This document shows positions 11,668 through 23,504 of a DNA stretch of 64,000 nucleotides, in pieces. The stretch lies in the NCBI RefSeq assembly GCF_905171775.1, contig NC_053492.1:56106004-56170003 (forward strand), read 5' to 3'. The position numbers and the translations under genes are program-made. The notes under the pieces were generated by a model. That model worked only from the letters and a program-made list of their open reading frames with translations. It made no database searches and had not been told where the DNA came from. How positions within the stretch are numbered: the first letter of the stretch is position 1; every line of letters starts with the position of its first letter. This DNA is from Rana temporaria. Its lineage: Eukaryota > Chordata > Amphibia > Anura > Ranidae.

Positions 11668-11852
11668 TTTGGGTATAAAAAAACCTTTGAAAATCACATC
11701 CTGAGTAGTGGCATGCGGCACATTTGTTGGCACGATATTGGCAAACCTTTGGATTTCATGGATAACGGCATCAGTGTATGGCATTTGTTTTCGGTGTATC
11801 AGGCAAGGCACTCCGGAACCAATGACCTTTTCAATTTCCTTCTGAACGTTTT
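11668..11852 (-). CDS. CYP2-type P450, exon 7 (ExxR helix K)
   Basis: This 185-bp exon follows a CCAG acceptor in phase 1 and ends at FFIPK with a GTAAGT donor in phase 0. CYP2 exon 7 is commonly 188 bp. The one-codon shortfall falls in the VIGSGVP loop, where mammalian CYP2C has one more residue, so the frame is kept. It contains MPYTDAVIHEIQR, with the invariant Glu-x-x-Arg (EIQR) of helix K that helps lock the haem fold, and the substrate-recognition segment around NIVPTNVPH. The split first codon combines A from exon 6 with AA here to give Lys. It looks functional. Confidence 0.96.
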
Positions 11853-12359
11853 CTGGTATTGAAAAATAGGCACACTGGTTTACATAATGATTTTTCGGCT
11901 TTTTTCTTAAGATATATCGAATCATTCTCAATCTTCTTGTTAGTTAAAATATAACAAATTTCAGCTGCATTTTTGTGACAGATAGTTTCTCACCATAAAT
12001 TATTTCCTCAGTCTGCTATACAGCCGTGGCCAAAAGTTTTGACACAAATATTAAATTTTCACAAAGTCTGATGCAGTTTTTATGATGGCAGTTTGCATAT
12101 ACTTCAGAATGCCATGAAGAGTGATTAGATGAATTGCAATAATTTGCAATGCCCCTATTTGCCATGAAAAAAAAAACAAAATCCACTGCATTTGTGTAGA
12201 AGGCTACAGGGGGCCCGAGTAAGTCCAGCAAGCACCAGGACCGTCTCCTACATAGGATTAAGCTGCGGGATCGGGGCCCCACCAGCCCAGAGCTTGCTCA
12301 GGAATGGCAGCAGGCAGGTGTGAATGCATCTGCATGCACAGTGAGGAGAAGACTTTTGG

Positions 12360-13060
12360 AGGATAGTCTGGCGTCAGAAGGGCAGCAAAGAAGCCACTTC
12401 TCTCCAGGAAAAACACCAGGGACAGACTGATATTCTGCAAAAAGTACCGGGATTGGATTACTGAGGACTGGAGCAAAGTCATTTTCTCTGATAGATCCTC
12501 TTTCTGATTGTTGGGGCATCTGGAAAAAAAACTTGTCCAGAGAAGAAAGGGTGAGCGCTACCATCAGTCCTGTATCATGCCAACAGTAAAGCACCCTGAG
12601 ACCATTCATGTGTGGGTTTGCTTCTCAGCCAAGGAAGTGGGCTCACTCACAATTTTGCGAAAGAACACAGCCTTGAATAAAAAATGGTACAAAAACATTC
12701 TCCAAAAGCAACTTTTCCCATCCATCCAAGAACAGTTTGGTGATGAACAATGCCTTTTCCAGCATGATAGAGCACCTTGTCATTAAGGAAAACGTGATAA
12801 CTTAGTGGCTTGGGGAACAAAACATCAACATTTTGGGTGGATGCCCAGGAAACTCCCCAGGCCTTAATCCCATTGGGAACTTATAGTCAATCCTCAAGAA
12901 GCAGATGAACAAAAAAAACAAACATATTCTGACATACTCCAAGCATTGATTATGCAAGAATGGGCTTCCTATAGTCAGGATGTGTCCCAGAAGTTGGTTG
13001 CCAGCATGTCAGGGAGCGCATTGCAGAGGTCTTGAAAAAGAAGGGTCAACGCTGCAAATA
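12360..13060 (+). pseudogene. Tc1-like transposase remnant
   Basis: Plus-strand translation gives KKPLLSRKNTRDRLIFCKK then DWSKVIFSDRSSF, a stop, and then a 92-codon open stretch ending FGDEQCLFQHDRAPCH. These match the first and second aspartate regions of DD34E transposases. The usual DES of the first block reads DRS, and stops interrupt both before the open stretch and straight after the second block. The third block is only faintly visible. It cannot make a working enzyme. Confidence 0.82.
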
Positions 13061-13106
13061 TTGACTTTGCATAAACTTTATGTAATTGTCAATAACAGCC
13101 TTTGAC

Positions 13107-13605
13107 CAGGGCCGGACTTACCATTGGGCTTGACTGGGCTCAAGCCCATGGGCCCCGCCCAATAGGGGGCCCTGGGCTCAATCGCCGCAACCCCCCGTTC
13201 GAGGCAATCCCCTCCCGCAATTTCGAGGCAATCCCCACCCGCAATTTCACGAGAATCCCCTCCCGCAATTTCACGGCAATCACGGCACCCCTCCTGCTCA
13301 ATGACTTCGGTGGATGGATGTAATCCTCTGCACCCCCCCCCCCCCCGCTCAAAAACTTCGATGCTCCAGGGAGGAGCTGCAGCTGTTTAAGGGGGCCCCA
13401 AAATAGACCGGCAAGCCGACGCCGACTTTGGTCGATCGGCGGATTCCCCCCTGCTCAACAACTTCTATAGGTTTTTTGTTTGCTCCAGCCCCCCCGCTCA
13501 ACAACTATGATCGGTCGGTGGTAGCAACCCACCCCCCTTCTCTGCTTCAGGGGGCCCCTTTGATTATTAAGCCCAGGGGCCCCCACCACCCTAAGTCCTG
13601 CTCTG
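13107..13605. mobile_element. hAT-type MITE, 499 bp, 8-bp target duplication
   Basis: Ends CAGGGCCGGACTTA and (complement of right) CAGAGCAGGACTTA, flanked by identical CCTTTGAC at 13099-13106 and 13606-13613. Inserted into the Tc1 fossil at 12021-13745. The interior is C-rich with repeats of the type CCCGCAATTTCACG near 13235-13280. Confidence 0.94.
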
Positions 13606-13999
13606 CCTTTGACACTTGTGAAATGTTTGTAATTATACTTCAATATACCATAGTAATATATGACAAAAAGATCTAAAAACACTGAAGCAACAGACTTTGT
13701 GGAAATTAATATTTGTGTAATTCTCAACATTTTTGACCATGGCTGTAATTTTAACCTGTTCAAATTTTTTTATTGAAGCTGTCCCTCCTGATATCAGTGT
13801 TAGCTTTAGAACTCTCAGCAATGACAGTAATGTTCCCTATTCATGATCAGGAGGCATGCATCATGGACAAATGACCTTTAACCCAGTCACATGGCCTAAG
13901 CAGTTGTTCGGGAGTTGCCATGTAATTGGGAAGATTGAGGTGAATGTTTAATACTGCAGTGATGCTCGAAGAAGACAGCACACAAAAGGAATCACTTAC

Positions 14000-14141
14000 T
14001 TTGTATTTCTGGGTATTTCATCATTAGCAGGAGGCCCCATCGGAGAGTGGTGGAGGTTGTTTCCATTCCAGCAGCAAACAAATCCATCACCAGAATTGTT
14101 AGATTTGTATCACTGAAATATAACTCTGGGTTTGGTTTTTC
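14000..14141 (-). CDS. CYP2-type P450, exon 6 (I-helix)
   Basis: This 142-bp exon, the standard CYP2 length, starts in phase 0 (Glu-Lys-Pro-Asn-Pro) after a TTTCAG acceptor. It ends ATA CAA A before a GTAAGT donor, so it splices in phase 1 to exon 7. It encodes the I-helix oxygen-activation motif AGMETTST, then TLRWGLLLMMKYPEIQ. The acidic residue before the conserved threonine is Glu, as in many CYP2 enzymes. The sequence is too short for the 60-residue cutoff often used in ORF calling and was found by reading the strand directly. There are no in-frame stops. Confidence 0.96.
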
Positions 14142-14227
14142 CTGAAATTCATACAATTCAGAATACTTTAGTTTTTATGTACAGGACGGATAGAAACATC
14201 TTCATACTTAAAAGTACACACCTAATT

Positions 14228-14800
14228 CTCAAGTGGCTTACCAGCTACTCTGACCCCAAGATGGGAGTCTGGCTGCACCTTATCCCAGTATCCCTATAGG
14301 ATGGATGGATATCAGGAGCCAAGATTCCAGGATGGGTTACCATACGACCTGGGATAAAGTGCAGGCATAGGAGGGGAGAATATGGGATTCCCACCTAATA
14401 GTAAATAGTGCAGTACTCACCGATATTATCGGGGGGTACAATCCAATATACAGTATAACAAAAATAAAAAAAATAAAAGAGACAGACTGCTGCACACCCT
14501 ACAGAGTTAACTACAAATTTATTAAAGTATTATCAAAAAACACACATGTATAAGGCATAAAAACAGGTCCCCGAAAGGTAGGTGGACCTACCCAGATAAT
14601 TCCCTATGGACACCCCCCCCAAAAAAAAAATTAACGGCATATACTAGTAACTAAAAAGAAAAAAGCTTGATCTTCCAGAAGGAAGATCAGAGTCTATAAG
14701 TAGCGCACCCACCCTCCACACAACACACAGATACCCCCCCTAACATAAAGTGCAGGCAGACCCCCATCTTGGGGTCAGAGTAGCTGATAAGCAGCTTGAG
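14228..14800. repeat. Inverted repeat flanking AT-rich DNA
   Basis: 14228-14278 and 14750-14800 are reverse complements, sharing CTCTGACCCCAAGATGGG. The interior holds short A-runs and CCCCCC stretches. It is probably a foldback element. The ends were not fixed. Confidence 0.7.
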
Positions 14801-15129
14801 GCTTTACTGGATTATTTGTGAATGCTTTTAAATAAGTTCTTATTTACAGTTTTTGATATATATATATATGAATGTTTATTTGATTGATTAATTGTTATTA
14901 CTTTATAAACTCTACATTGATAGCGCAACACGTTTTTTTTGTAATATTAGTTGTAATTTAGTTGACTAAAATCTCCAGTACATGTTAGTCGACTAAAATC
15001 AAATGGGTTTAGTAGTTAAATTGTAATGCATTATTTAAGCATTTGTCTAGAATTTCCAAACTCATTATATACTCCTGGAGTAAAAATCTAAAAATATGTT
15101 ATTATTTATGGTATTAATGATTGAACATG
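14801..15129. other. AT-rich intron 5 DNA, nothing recognised
   Basis: No features beyond a short TA run near 14860. Confidence 0.5.
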
Positions 15130-15137
15130 CACTACAG

Positions 15138-15639
15138 CACATATCTCAAACACAAGGCTTGTGGGGCAAATTGGACCCTCCAGGCCTAGTCATGTGGCCC
15201 TCGCACCCAGTTTTGCAGCTGGAACGTGGCAGAACTCCATTCTGCCACCTCTAACTTTCACCCTCCGTTCCATGCAAGGTGAGGCAAAGCCGTCCACACA
15301 GGGAGGTACTAGAGTCAGGCAAGGTAGGAGAGAGATGTAAGGAAGCTTTGGGGGAGGGGGTTGCATACTGTGCATAACGCACCCCTAAACCACACACTCT
15401 GTACACAGCACACCCTTGAACTCTGTATGTAACGCACTCCTGAACACTGCACTCGAAGCATAGCGAACCTCTGAACCCTTCACTGTGTACACAGCGCACT
15501 CCTGAGTTCTGCACTCTGTACATAATGTACTCTTGAACCCCGTATTTTTTTACATATTGAATCCCAGATACAACCGGCCCATTAAAGGCCAACCATACTG
15601 CTGATGCGGCCCATTATGAAATGGAGTTTGACACCCCTG
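15138..15639. mobile_element. hAT-type MITE, 502 bp
   Basis: The right end complement reads CAGGGGTGTCAAACTCCATT and the left end CACATATCTCAAACAC. The flanks CACTACAG (15130-15137) and CACTACAT (15640-15647) match at 7 of 8 bases. A degenerate repeat of about 30 bp (CACTCTGTACACAGC type) occupies 15365-15545. Confidence 0.85.
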
Positions 15640-15972
15640 CACTACATGCACAGATTTAGCCCTAACCAAGTTTCATAAACAAACAACTTGGCCAGCAGAA
15701 GAGAGAGGGTATATTACAGACTGATGAACTGTTATGATGGTGTAACTATCGTTGGTTAGTATTGTTCCAGTATAGGGTTTAGAAGGGGTTGCTCTTTATG
15801 CCAATTGTTTGTTTCACAGTATATTGCTTGCCACTGTTCAGCTATTTGCAGTATTTCTTGCTATTGTTTGACTATTTGCTGTGTCATCATTGTTGTTTAT
15901 ATACCTTTGGTAATTGGGGTAGTACATATATGTCTGCAATAAATATTCTTCATTCAGCGAGGTGCTTTAGAG

Positions 15973-16154
15973 CAGTGGTCATCAACCCTGTCCTCAGGGC
16001 CCACTAACAGGTCAGATTTTATGTATTACCTTGGGTAGATGCAGGCTAGAATACTGCAATCACTGAACAGCAAATTATATCACCTGTGATATATTTCAGT
16101 TATCTTGCAAACCTGGCCTGTTAGTGGGCCCGGAGGATAGGTTGATGACCACTG
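15973..16154. mobile_element. hAT-type MITE, 182 bp, 8-bp target duplication
   Basis: Long inverted ends CAGTGGTCATCAACCCTGTC and (complement of right) CAGTGGTCATCAACCTATCC, flanked by identical CTTTAGAG at 15965-15972 and 16155-16162. Confidence 0.95.
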
Positions 16155-16162
16155 CTTTAGAG

Positions 16163-16527
16163 TGTGTGGTCCTATTTTTAGAGTTGTGGGTACAGAAACA
16201 GGGGACCCTAAACATCCAGCGACTCCTTTGTGGGTAAGTGTTACATCTATTGGGGGGGGGGGGGCACAACTGAACTCTGGGGAAGGGGGCGCAGCCCTCC
16301 CCAGCACCCCCCTAGATCCAGCTATGCCTACATTCCTAGTTCCACATGTTACCTGTTAGCCAGAGCTCATTTGCTAGACTCAGCTGTTCACATGCCTTTT
16401 TAACTGAAGCTCTTGGGGCTCCCTCTCTCTGCACAGACATTGCATGTGATTTGAATAGAAATGTATTGCTTTCCTATGGGAATCACATGCAGTGTCCCGC
16501 ACGGCATATATGTGAACCCAGCCTACG
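16163..16527. other. Spacer with G-run and eroded MITE tail
   Basis: A 13-base G-run at 16252-16264 and a CTAGATCCAGCTATGCC stretch near 16312 look like an eroded element end. No gene. Confidence 0.45.
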
Positions 16528-16702
16528 TGGTTGATTTACTTAAACTGGAGAGTTAAAATCTGATGCAGCTATGCATGGCAGCCAATCAGCTTCTAACTTC
16601 AACTTGTTCAATTAGGCTTTCACAAAAAAACTGGAAGCTGATGGGTTTCTATGTAGCGCTGCACCAGTTTTTGCACTCTCCATGTTTAGTAAATCAACCC
16701 CT
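16528..16702. mobile_element. Short MITE with TAAATCAACC termini
   Basis: Inverted ends GGTTGATTTACTTAAACTGG and (complement of right) GGTTGATTTACTAAACATGG. The interior is about 130 bp. The same family reappears at 61259-62041, where a solo LTR splits it. Confidence 0.85.
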
Positions 16703-16704
16703 AA

Positions 16705-17160
16705 GGCCCCTTACACACGACCGGATCGATCTGCTGAAAACGGTCCGCCGGACCGTTTTCAGCGGATAGATCCGCTGCGACTGCTGCCGGATTTCTGTCT
16801 GATGGTTGTACACACCATCAGACAGAAATCCGCGCGTAAACAATATGTGGGGCGTGGCCACGCCATCGCCGCGACGATGACGCGGCAACGTGGGCGGCCC
16901 TGGAAGTTCAAAGCTTCCACGCATGTGTCGAATCAGTACGACGCATGCGAGGGATGGCGGTCGGTCGGACGTGTCCGGTGAGTCTGTACAGACGACCGAA
17001 TACGTCCGACGGACAGGTTTCCAGCGGACAGATTTCTTAGCATGCTAAGAAATTTTTATCCGCTGGAAACTGTCCGATCCGCGGGACAATTGTCCGCTCG
17101 GGCCTTCACACGACTGGATCTGTCCGCTGGAACTGGTCTGGCGGACGTGTGTAAGGGGCC
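16705..17160. mobile_element. Harbinger-like MITE, TAA target duplication
   Basis: Ends GGCCCCTTACACACGACCGG and (complement of right) GGCCCCTTACACACGTCCGC, flanked by TAA at 16702-16704 and 17161-17163. The interior contains further palindromes (near 16740-16770 and 17030-17060). A 3-bp TAA duplication is the PIF/Harbinger habit. The superfamily is inferred. Confidence 0.8.
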
Positions 17161-17374
17161 TAAGTCAGTACATATGCTGCCTGTTAGTCTGGAATGGTGA
17201 TGAGTTTGGGTTCAAATTGAACGAGGTTGCAGCTGATGCACACAAAGGGGCGGGGATGCTGATGATATTATTGACCTAATATAGGCACCAATATTCCATG
17301 AAGATGACCTGATTCAGAACTTGAGAACAGCGTATTCTACACTTTCACAATAAATTATGTTTGTTTACTGCATT
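17161..17374. other. Spacer left of the LINE
   Basis: Short intronic stretch. Nothing recognised. Confidence 0.5.
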
Positions 17375-17537
17375 GAAAAGTTCAAATCGGGGGGGGCGTG
17401 GCCAGCAGCCGAGGCGGATGGCTGTGTAAGGAGAGAGCTCCACGAGACCCGCTCGAATCCAGCTCCATCCAGCGACACAGCAGCATTTTTTGGGCACCAT
17501 TCGACTGTCCCTCACCCCGGGGAACCCCGACGCAGCT

Positions 17538-18665
17538 ATGGGGAAGAGGAAAAAGGAGAAAGGGCTGAGAAAATTGACGGACTTCTACCCGTCGGCAAGC
17601 ACGCCTAGGCCGCAAGATGGCGCCGAGGCCTCGGACTTGCAGTTCGGCCCGCGCCGCGACGCAGCAACTCCACCGCACGGCAAAGGCTCATACCCACTGC
17701 ACGATAACGGCAGAGGCTCATCACCCGACACGTCGCCCATACAAAGCCCTCAAAAATCGGCACCAAAGACGTCCTCATCCCACAGATATGCAGGTGAGCC
17801 AGGGGATGGGTGTAACTCGCATGATAGCACTAGTGACTTTGTGGAGCAGATTAACGAGTTCCCCACAACAGGCCAACCCCTTAGCGACACAGTAATGAGG
17901 GACATGTTGATTACCCTCAGGGGCTCCCTGCACAAGGACATGATGTTATGTGTCACCCAACTTAAAAGTGATGTTTCTGCCATTGGGGATAGAATCTGCC
18001 ATGTTGAAGATAAGATGGGGGAATTCACAACAGCCCACAACGAACTAGTGGATGCCCACAATGATGCTGAGGGAGAAATGCAAGCCCTGAAAGAGAAATT
18101 AGCTGATTTGGAAGACAGATCTAGAAGGAATAACATAAAATTAAGGGGAGTAGAAGAGGCCGTGACCCCTGCGGAGCTCCGGCACTATGTTCAGGCCTTC
18201 ATAGCAACCATGCTTCCTGATGCCTCTACTAATGAAATCATAGTAGACAGGGCCCACCGGCTTCCTAAACCAAAATATCTGCCTGAAAAGGTACCAAGGG
18301 ATGTCATAGCTCGGGTACACTTTTTCCACGTGAAGGATGACCTCATGCGATTTACCCGAAAGAATCAACCTCTACCGGGACCCTACTCTAGTATCAGCGT
18401 CTTTGCTGATCTGTCCAAGCACACTATGATGGCGCGTAAGAATCTGTCCTCGTTTACCAAAATTCTTCAAAATCACAAAATCCCATACTCCTGGGGATTC
18501 CCAACCAAACTGTTGGTCACCAAAGAGAACCGCACTTATACGATTACCACCATTGAAAATGGGATTGCTCTGGCCAAACAATGGAACCTTCTCCCCGAGG
18601 AAACTGATGTTCCTGTACAGAATCAGAATCTCCCAAGATTGTCCCCAGAGTGGCGACAGAAGTGA
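17538..18665 (+). CDS. L1-type ORF1 protein (RNA-binding)
   Basis: An open frame of 375 codons from MGKRKKEKGLRK (an upstream in-frame ATG at 17490 is also possible). L1 ORF1 proteins bind the element RNA as trimers and act as chaperones in target-primed reverse transcription. A basic, Ser/Pro-rich N-terminal part is followed by a heptad-like coiled coil (about residues 135-205, ending LADLEDRSRRNNIKLRG), then an RRM-like block with DRAHRLPKP and VIARVHFFHVKDDLMRF, and a C-terminal domain. LEDRSRRNNIKLRG is characteristic of the L1/Tx1 Transposase_22 family. The frame is intact. Confidence 0.92.
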   Translation: MGKRKKEKGLRKLTDFYPSASTPRPQDGAEASDLQFGPRRDAATPPHGKGSYPLHDNGRGSSPDTSPIQSPQKSAPKTSSSHRYAGEPGDGCNSHDSTSDFVEQINEFPTTGQPLSDTVMRDMLITLRGSLHKDMMLCVTQLKSDVSAIGDRICHVEDKMGEFTTAHNELVDAHNDAEGEMQALKEKLADLEDRSRRNNIKLRGVEEAVTPAELRHYVQAFIATMLPDASTNEIIVDRAHRLPKPKYLPEKVPRDVIARVHFFHVKDDLMRFTRKNQPLPGPYSSISVFADLSKHTMMARKNLSSFTKILQNHKIPYSWGFPTKLLVTKENRTYTITTIENGIALAKQWNLLPEETDVPVQNQNLPRLSPEWRQK

Positions 18666-19081
18666 CACTCTTTCCCTTCAATGAGCACTGTTATGCTCCT
18701 CTATTTCCTTCTCACCATAGGAATGTGTAGTGCCTTAAAAGTTCAATCACCAGAGTAGCTGGCTCTGGGTCTCGGGGAGACATATCCCCCTATCTCCATT
18801 GCGAAAATTCTCGCACTTAGTGGAACTGTTCGTATGTTCTTATTGTTTTTGTTCATGCTATTTGTTTTTTTATTTTATGTTTTTACTGTACCAAGGGACT
18901 TCCACATTGAAAATGATCTTTCTTCAGCACAACTTTTATCCGCAAACACCTCCAGCATTGCAGGAACATTGCAGCTCTGGAACTTTGAAACAATGGCACC
19001 ATCTTCAGGTAAATTTAAGGTACTACACCGACATATAGAGTGTCTCTCACCTCACATGGAGCATATCTTACTGTTACTGCC

Positions 19082-22000
19082 ATGACGATTTCAATTGTAT
19101 CCATGAATGTACATGGCCTTAACAGCCCCTTTAAGAGATCTTCCATGTGGTCAGAAATGGCCAAACTCAAAGGAGACGTGATCTGCATCCAAGAAACACA
19201 TTTCATGACTTCTAACCACCCTAAATGCTCACACAAGGCCTATCCACATATCTATCAATCCACTGCTCCTGTTAAGAAAAGAGGTGTTCTGTTGGCTATT
19301 AAGCATTCAGTGGCGTTTAAATTACATGACCTGGTGTGCGACACGAATGGAAGGTACATAATCCTGACCTGCGATCTGAATAATACAACCTACACTCTGG
19401 TTAACCTATATGCGCCAAACAAAAGACAACCTAGATTCCTAAACTCCTTACTGAGGAAAGTCGAGAAAATCAAAAAAGGTTCTCTAATTCTGTGCGGTGA
19501 CTTTAATTGCATACCCGACAAATCTATGGACTGTTCTCAACCACAAGGAACACGCAGAACGGAAATCCGATCCCTAATTCATAACCATAATTTGTATGAC
19601 ACTTGTAGATGCCTACACTCCTCAGAAAAGGACTACACCCACTATTCCTACCCCCACAGAGCGTACTCCAGGATTGACCTGATTCTTTCTGATTTACCTT
19701 TACTGCAAAAAACTTTGTCGGTTAAAATACACTCTATAACATGGTCGGATCATGCTCCTGTGTCCATCTTACTTCAAGATGGAGGTTCATCCTCTCCGAC
19801 TTATCTGTGGAGGAACAACGTAGACTTGCTTTCTAACCCTGTCCTAACAGATAGAATTGGATTGCAACTTAAAGAATTTTTTACCATTAATGACACTGGT
19901 GACACCTCTGTTGCCTCCCTGTGGTGCGCACATAAGGCGTTTAGCAGGGGCATTTTAATTCAGGCGGCTGCCAGGCAAAAGAGGAGGAAGGCAAAACAGT
20001 TAAACGACTTGCTAGAGGAGCTTAAAATACTGGAAACACAACATAAGCAAAAACCCACCCCAGATATAGAAGACAAACTATTCCTATGTAGACACAACCT
20101 TCGCCTACTACTGATTACAACCCATCAAACATATCTACGACGGTCTAAGGCGACATACTATGCCCATGGTAACAAAGCAGGGAAGGTCCTGGCGAGATAC
20201 ATAACTAAACGGCAACAATAGACCAAATTGCCCTGCATCAGGGACCCTCACTCTAATGAAATGGTTAATCACCCGACACATATAGCAAATGCATTTATGA
20301 AATACTATAGTGACCTTTATAATCTCCAACTAGACCCTTATACTATACAACCCACTGATGTAAACATTAACTCATTTCTTGATGCAATAGCTTTACCCTC
20401 ATTAACTACCGAGCACCTATCAACACTTAATGCCCCGATCACAATTACAGAAGTCACTGACACCATACATGCTCTTCCTAATAATAAATCTCCAGATGGT
20501 TTCACTTCAGAGTACTACAAGGTCTTCTCTACGATCCTTGCTCCATCCCTATGCACCCTGTTTAACAGTATTGCCTCCTCCTCTATGTTTCCGGAAGAAA
20601 TGCTTCAAGCCACTATTGTGACATTGCCTAAACCGGGGAAGAAGCCCGATACCCCACCAAATTTCAGACCTATTTCTCTCCTAAACACAGACCTTAAGGT
20701 CTATGCGAAGATCATAGCGAACAGGCTGGCCAACATTACCCCTTACCTGGTTAAACCTGACCAGGTAGGATTTGTTAAGGGACGCCAAGCTCCTGATGGC
20801 ACAAGGAGGCCATTTAATTTGATTAACCTATTAGAAAGTAGAAAGACCCCAGCAGCTTTATTGGCCCTAGACGCAGAAAAAGCGTTTGATAGGGTGCACT
20901 GGGGCTATCTCAGAGCTACCCTACAAAAATTTGGCCTGCAAGGCAATATTCTCTCAGCAATTTCGGCACTGTACACACGACCCTCGGCGAGAGTTTTCAC
21001 GTCTGGTGCCATGTCTGACCAATTTTATATCACGAACGGCACGCGTCAAGGCTGCCCGTTATCCCCTATAATCTTCACCCTGATGATGGAGCCCCTAGCA
21101 GAGACTATTAGATCCAACATAGGAGTATCAGGGATTAAAATAGGAGGAGAAGTCCACAAAATAGGCCTCTTTGCAGACGATGTAGTACTGACAGTAACAA
21201 ATCCGGCTTCTTCCTTGGCAAAGGCACAAGAAATCTTGCAGCAGTTTGGTACAATATCCTATTATAAACTGAATATAACAAAATCCTGTATCCTACCCAT
21301 TAACCTTTCTAAATCATTAGTGGCATATCTCAAAGATAGATTTCCATTCCAATGGATGACTAAATCCCTCTCATACCTAGGTATAAAACTAGTCTACCCT
21401 TCTGCCCAAACATATAAGGTGAATTTCGAAATGCTCCTCGCCACTATTAAATCAGACCTTGAACACATCACAACATTTGAAATGTCGTGGCTAGGTAGAT
21501 GTGCAGCATTAAAGATGACCCTTCTGCCTAAAATAATCTACTATTTTAGGACCATTCCTGTCACAGTCCCTGAAGCATTCTTCTCACAAGCTGAACGGTT
21601 GTTCAGGAGGTTCATATGGCAGGGTAAAATGCCCAGAGTGACGTTCGCCACTATTCAAAGACATAAATGGGAGGGGGGTGTAGGCTTCCCTACCCTAAGG
21701 AACTACTATAGGGCGGCGATTCTGGACCAAATGAAGGCGTGGTTTGACCCAGTTCCATCCAGACTTTGGGTAAAAAATAGAAAAGGCAGTTCTTAGGGAA
21801 AGGGATCTTCCGGCACTTCTGTTGGCTAAACTGACAAATCTACCATTACCACGTACTGTTTTGCCTTCTATTGAGACTACACTCTCGGTATGGGGAAGTA
21901 TACAATCCCATATAGACCCCACGACTAAAAATAGACGCAGACTTACCGACCTGGCATTAGCGGAACACTTGATATCTGACTTGACAACTACCTCATGGAG

Positions 22001-22793
22001 ACAGGACGGACTGACAACCGTTCAAGGGGTACTGAATAGTCACCCCACTTCACATGCATACTCGTTTACTAGACTACAACATTTCCAAAATTCGCATTCT
22101 AATTTAACCTTTGAACTCCCAGTAGATATCTGGTCATATCTTTGTACATCCTATGGTAAACCACGGGGTCTTTCATGGTTCTATTCCCTTCTACAACACA
22201 ACAAAAAATTCTCTAAAACATCCAACATGACTAATTGGGAAAGAGACTGGGACCACTCGTTTCCACTTGCAGAATGGACGAGGGCGATCAAATTGACGTA
22301 CAGACATACCCATTGTTCTAACCACTGGGATAATATGCTAAAAATTTTGCATAGATCCTACCTTACACCAGTTAGACTAGCATTGATCTTTCCCTCCGAA
22401 ACTTGCCTCTGTTGGAGGCAGTGCGGAGCCAAGGGTAATATCTTCCATATATTGTGGGATTGCGAACGTATTCGCACTTACTGGTATGATGTGTTTCAGT
22501 TAATGACCTCCGTCACAGGTTTATATATACGTCCAACTCCTCCTTTAGCCTTAATGAACATCTCTGCCACCTCCATTCCGGTAGCATTGAGAAGCATAGT
22601 AATACATATTTTGATAGCTGCTAGATTAATGCTTACATCAAAGTGGAAGACAGCTCAGGTTCCTAGGTTAGACGAAGTAATACAGAGAGTCTCGACTCAA
22701 CATTCATATGAAAAATTATTTTCTTTTCAAACTGGCAATTCCCGCACTTTTTACGAACAATGGCTACCTTGGACTTCTAAATTTCCTGGTTAA
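19082..22793 (+). pseudogene. L1-type ORF2 (endonuclease-reverse transcriptase), two lesions
   Basis: About 1,237 codons. The N-terminal apurinic-type endonuclease shows SMNVHGLN, CIQETH, NLYAPN, CGDFNC and a final WSDHAPV. The reverse transcriptase follows with NKSPDGFTSEYY, FRPISLLNTDLKVYAKI, ALDAEKAFDRVHW, GTRQGCPLSP and the FADDVV active site near 21169. The C-terminal Cys-His knuckle is C-x3-C-x7-H-x4-C (CWRQCGAKGNIFHILWDC). A TAG at 20219-20221 stops it after the endonuclease, and the frame resumes at once. A one-base slip at the A-run near 21772-21778 shifts the frame before the C-terminal third. Without these two changes the frame would run through. ORF2 nicks DNA and copies the RNA at the nick. 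Confidence 0.94.
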
Positions 22794-23504
22794 AATACTT
22801 TCTTAAACTTAAAAGACAACTAAAGTGGACCCATTCGGTACAATGTTCGATGTGTTAATTATTCTCTTTTTAATTTATGTTTTTTTGATACTTGTTTTTT
22901 TTTTTCCTGTTACTACTTTAATTACTCTTATGATTTATATGCCTCATGTCATCACGTTACTGACATATTGGTTTTCATATAGTGACTCTGACCCCTGCCT
23001 GGGGGGCACACCTATTTGGGTTGGCCCTACTGGCAATGGTATTCTACCCTACATAGGCATTGACAGAAGCACACCCTGTTGCATGACATATGGTCAATGT
23101 ATTATGACATTCTCTAAGTTACTAACATTTCTTTTTATAGGGGACCGTGGCTCCACATTGTGTAGTAGGATGCGCGGTCTCCGACCCTGATTTTCCATAT
23201 GTAACATGTAGTAACTATAATACATGCAGCTCAGATTGAATTATGTCTTGTTGACCATCTCTTTGTGGACCTGTGTTGTCCCTCTTTTTTTTGATGTCTT
23301 GCCTATGCATGTGTTTATGTATAAACCCAATAAAAACTAATTGAAAAGAAAAGTTCAAATCAATCAGTTTTGGGGACGGGGCCCTGTGAGGTAGGCTGTA
23401 CGGGGCCCTATGATTTCTAACAGCAGCCCTGACCATTGTCACCACCAGTTGAGCTTGTCCCCTTTTGCAACTTTAATGAAAATGAGCAGGTAGGTTCTGT
23501 ATAC

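Larger units (their letters stand above)
12021..13745 (+). mobile_element. Degenerate Tc1/mariner transposon (split by a hAT MITE)
   Basis: TA-bounded inverted ends (TA at 12019-12020 and 13746-13747) read CAGCCGTGGCCAAAAGTTTT on the left and, as the complement of the right, CAGCCATGGTCAAAAATG. The interior encodes a wrecked transposase, and the 3' part is split by the hAT-type MITE at 13107-13605. It lies in intron 6, antisense to the P450 gene. Confidence 0.88.
17389..23347 (+). mobile_element. Full-length L1/Tx1-type LINE, 5.96 kb
   Basis: A complete non-LTR retrotransposon with a G-rich 5' start, two reading frames, an AATAAA signal at 23329-23334 and a short A-rich tail. A perfect 14-bp duplication (GAAAAGTTCAAATC) lies at 17375-17388 and 23348-23361 and defines both ends. 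It sits in intron 5 of the P450 gene in antisense orientation. ORF1 is open. ORF2 has one in-frame stop and one frameshift, so the insertion is young but this copy probably cannot move itself. Confidence 0.95.
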
